The position numbers and the translations under genes were made by a program. Positions 13,700-15,107 of a stretch of 15,107 nucleotides of DNA are shown here, one piece after another (position 1 is the stretch's first letter; each line of letters starts with the position of its first letter). The notes below the pieces were generated by a model, which had not been told where the DNA came from, made no database searches, and saw only the letters and a list, made by a program, of their open reading frames with translations. Source of the DNA: Chloroflexota bacterium (GTDB lineage Bacteria; Chloroflexota; Anaerolineae; B4-G1); NCBI GenBank assembly GCA_003648085.1, contig QMOC01000004.1, positions 1 through 15,107 on the forward strand, given 5' to 3'.

Positions 13700-13776
13700 G
13701 GTGCAAAGGGGGGACGGAGGCCCGGCTTCAGCCGGGAAGACCCCGATAAATCGGGGCCTCCGTCGAGTTTCGCACC
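13700..13776. repeat. folded REP-like element: outer stems enclosing two hairpins
   Basis: GACGGAGGC (13713-13721) pairs with GCCTCCGTC (13756-13764), and GGTGC (13700-13704) with GCACC (13772-13776). Inside are two hairpins: CCCGGC-TTCA-GCCGGG (13721-13736) and CCCCGAT-AA-ATCGGGG (13741-13756). Together they form a three-way junction, with one base shared between neighbouring stems at each corner. It lies between divergent transcripts (propeller gene and tRNA-Cys), outside both predicted promoters. It resembles REP/MITE-type dispersed palindromes; other copies cannot be seen in this window. Confidence 0.7.
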
Positions 13777-13791
13777 AGAAACTAGGGCGAC

Positions 13792-13820
13792 TTGCGGCGA
13801 GGGGAGATGTATGGTAAAAT
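13792..13820 (+). promoter_or_regulatory. predicted promoter of the tRNA-Cys / tRNA-Leu / rplI unit
   Basis: TTGCGG (13792-13797) and TAAAAT (13815-13820) are 17 bp apart and lie 12 bp before the first base of tRNA-Cys. No other promoter or terminator is evident before rplI, so this one may drive both tRNAs and the following protein genes. Confidence 0.5.
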
Positions 13821-13832
13821 TTTTATGGACAA

Positions 13833-13904
<72 letters not shown>

Positions 13905-13925
13905 TCTGGTGTATACGCGGAAGAG

Positions 13926-13948
13926 CGGGCAGCGTGCGAGGCTGCCCG
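13926..13948 (+). other. hairpin in the spacer between the two tRNAs
   Basis: CGGGCAGC (13926-13933) and GCTGCCCG (13941-13948) form an 8-bp stem with a 7-nt loop in the 54-bp tRNA spacer. There is no T-tract. It may help tRNA processing or act as an attenuating structure; this is inference. Confidence 0.4.
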
Positions 13949-13958
13949 TAGTGTATGC

Positions 13959-14041
13959 GGGGCGGTGGCGGAACGGTAGACGCCGGGGACTTAAAATCCT
14001 CTGTCCGCAAGGACGTGTGGGTTCAAATCCCACCCGCCCTA
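13959..14041 (+). tRNA. tRNA-Leu (UAA)
   Basis: A class II tRNA with a long variable arm (TGTCC-GCAA-GGACG type) and the D-arm GGCGGAACGGTAGACGCC typical of leucine tRNAs. The acceptor arms are 13959-13965 and 14034-14040, with a G-U first pair and discriminator A at 14041. The anticodon loop CTTAAAA gives anticodon TAA at 13992-13994. The T arm is GTGGG-TTCAAAT-CCCAC. CCA is not encoded. Confidence 0.94.
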
Positions 14042-14074
14042 CTGCACCCCATTCCCCCTTGGAGGCAGATAACC

Positions 14075-14575
14075 GTGAAGATTATCCTGACCCGTGACGT
14101 GCCCAACCTGGGACAGGCCGGCGAAGTTAAAGACGTCGCAACCGGCTACGCCCGTAACTACCTGATCCCCAAAGGATTGGCAGTGAAGGCCACTGCCGGC
14201 GCTTTGAAAGAGTTCGAGCAGCGCCGGGCCGTGGAAGCCCGCCGGGCGGAACGATTGGCGGCGCGTGCCGAGGCGCTCGCCCAGCGCCTGAACAGCCTCA
14301 CCCTCACCTTTGAGGCCAAGGCCAGTGAGAAGGGCCGCTTATTCGGTTCCATCACCACCGCCGACATCGCCGAGACGCTCGAACGCGAGGTCGGCGAGAA
14401 GTTCGACCGCCGCAAACATATCCTCTCTGAACCGATCCGGCAGGTGGGTGAACACACCGTACCCGTGCGTCTGGCGCCGGGTGTGGTGGCCGAGGTCAAG
14501 GTCGTAGTGAAGCCGGAAGGCGGAGAACTGCCTGAGCCGACCCCGGCCGAGCCCGAGGAAGAGGGGAGCGACTGA
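14075..14575 (+). CDS. rplI: 50S ribosomal protein L9
   Basis: A 166-residue L9, which binds 23S rRNA through its N-terminal domain and helps keep the reading frame. The start is GTG at 14075 with GGAGG 9 bases upstream; the longer frame would run into tRNA-Leu and is rejected. Residues 1-40 (MKIILTRDVPNLG, then GEVKDVATGYARNYLIPKG) carry the L9 signature. A charged connecting helix spans about 45-72, and the C-terminal rRNA-binding domain about 75-148 contains GRLFGSIT. The last 18 residues are an acidic Pro/Glu tail (PEPTPAEPEEEGSD) beyond the usual length of about 148. It follows tRNA-Leu by 33 bp, instead of the common rpsF-ssb-rpsR neighbours. Confidence 0.97.
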   Translation: MKIILTRDVPNLGQAGEVKDVATGYARNYLIPKGLAVKATAGALKEFEQRRAVEARRAERLAARAEALAQRLNSLTLTFEAKASEKGRLFGSITTADIAETLEREVGEKFDRRKHILSEPIRQVGEHTVPVRLAPGVVAEVKVVVKPEGGELPEPTPAEPEEEGSD

Positions 14576-14600
14576 AGGCGCTACTACACAGGGATCAGCG

Positions 14601-15107
14601 ATGGAAACGCTTGGGGTATGGCTGCACCAGACGCGGGAAGCCAAGGGAAGCACGTTACAGGAGGCTGAGGCCGCCACTCGCATTCGGGCTCGCTTCTTGG
14701 AGATGCTGGAGGCCGGGGATTTCGCCGCTTTCCCCGGCGGAGAAGTGCAGGTGCGTGGGTTCCTGCGCATCTACGCCCGCTACCTTGGCCTTTCCCCCGA
14801 CGAGGTTCTGGCCCGTTACGAGACCGAAGTGCACGGCGTGGAGGCCGCAACTCCGGCAGCCGTGCCTGTGGAGGCAGGCCCTGCCCCGTCTATACGCCCC
14901 CCCGCCGAGTCAGCGCCATTTCAGCCCCGCGATATTCCGGTCTCCCCTTCACGCACGCGCTGGTTGGCCGTGGGGGCGGTGCTGCTCCTCAGTATCGCGC
15001 TCGTGGTCGCCCTCGCGATAGCGGGACGGCCCCTTCTGGCCTCTCTCCTGGCTCCGAGGGAGGAGCCGCCGACTGCCACCGCGGCCGCGTTGGTCGAGGT
15101 CGTATCC
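14601..15107 (+). CDS. RodZ-like HTH membrane protein, cut by the right edge
   Basis: The open frame from ATG 14601 to the window end gives 169 residues without a stop. Residues 1-75 form a helix-turn-helix domain of the RodZ/HTH_25 type (LGVWLHQTREAKGSTLQEAE, then TRIRARFLEMLEAGDF, then GEVQVRGFLRIYARYLGLSP). A Pro/Ala-rich linker follows, then one membrane helix at about 121-142 and a Pro/Thr-rich outer segment. RodZ links the MreB cytoskeleton to cell-wall synthesis; in many bacteria such proteins carry a C-terminal DUF4115 domain, which would lie beyond the window. It starts 25 bp after rplI with a weak GGGA site, so co-transcription is likely. Confidence 0.82.
   Translation, partial: METLGVWLHQTREAKGSTLQEAEAATRIRARFLEMLEAGDFAAFPGGEVQVRGFLRIYARYLGLSPDEVLARYETEVHGVEAATPAAVPVEAGPAPSIRPPAESAPFQPRDIPVSPSRTRWLAVGAVLLLSIALVVALAIAGRPLLASLLAPREEPPTATAAALVEVVS

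Overview
The window looks like part of a GC-rich bacterial chromosome, most likely from a member of the Chloroflexota (Anaerolineae-like). This is inferred from the mix of genes: a TolB-type propeller with a single N-terminal anchor, small DUF4126/DUF4190/DUF4013/DUF2085 membrane proteins, a GSTGG-type YjbQ, and a coiled-coil/PD-(D/E)xK protein with an EVS motif. Neither tRNA encodes its CCA end. No phage, IS transposase, CRISPR array or rRNA was found, so this is mostly ordinary chromosome with a few unusual non-coding structures.

Layout. Positions 1-640 are non-coding and hold a tandem array with an exact 172-bp period, about 3.7 copies, which continues past the left edge. A 21-bp palindrome, a promoter and a structured leader follow. 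The + strand operon 799-4718 encodes an O-antigen ligase-like membrane protein, overlapping a complete zinc/manganese-type ABC importer (lipoprotein, ATPase, permease). A strong hairpin at 4870-4905 separates it from a - strand group (4929-8253): a cysteine-rich double-LysM protein and four small membrane proteins of uncharacterised families, several with recognisable sigma-70-type promoters. Positions 8254-8563 hold a likely MFS transporter relic and a promoter for the + strand gene at 8564, a repeat-built coiled coil joined to a PD-(D/E)xK-like domain.

Next is a - strand operon read from 11658 down to 9565: a YjbQ-family protein, a HEAT-repeat protein and a PfkB-type sugar kinase. A second palindrome with the same GGACAAG-N7-CTTGTCC pattern sits between its first two genes. 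Then comes a large - strand gene (13630-11759) whose product joins a TolB-like beta-propeller to a C-terminal domain resembling a degenerate M15 peptidase; its promoter implies a nearly leaderless mRNA. A folded repeat-like element lies at 13700-13776. The + strand run to the right edge is tRNA-Cys, tRNA-Leu, ribosomal protein L9 and a RodZ-like HTH membrane protein cut by the window end.

Functional themes are the cell envelope (polysaccharide ligase, LysM, RodZ-like protein, envelope propeller), metal uptake, and translation (two tRNAs and L9). No convincing new multi-gene defence or biosynthetic system is visible. The best leads are the 172-bp array, the paired palindromes, the propeller/M15-like fusion, and the structured leader with a small upstream ORF ahead of the ligase gene.
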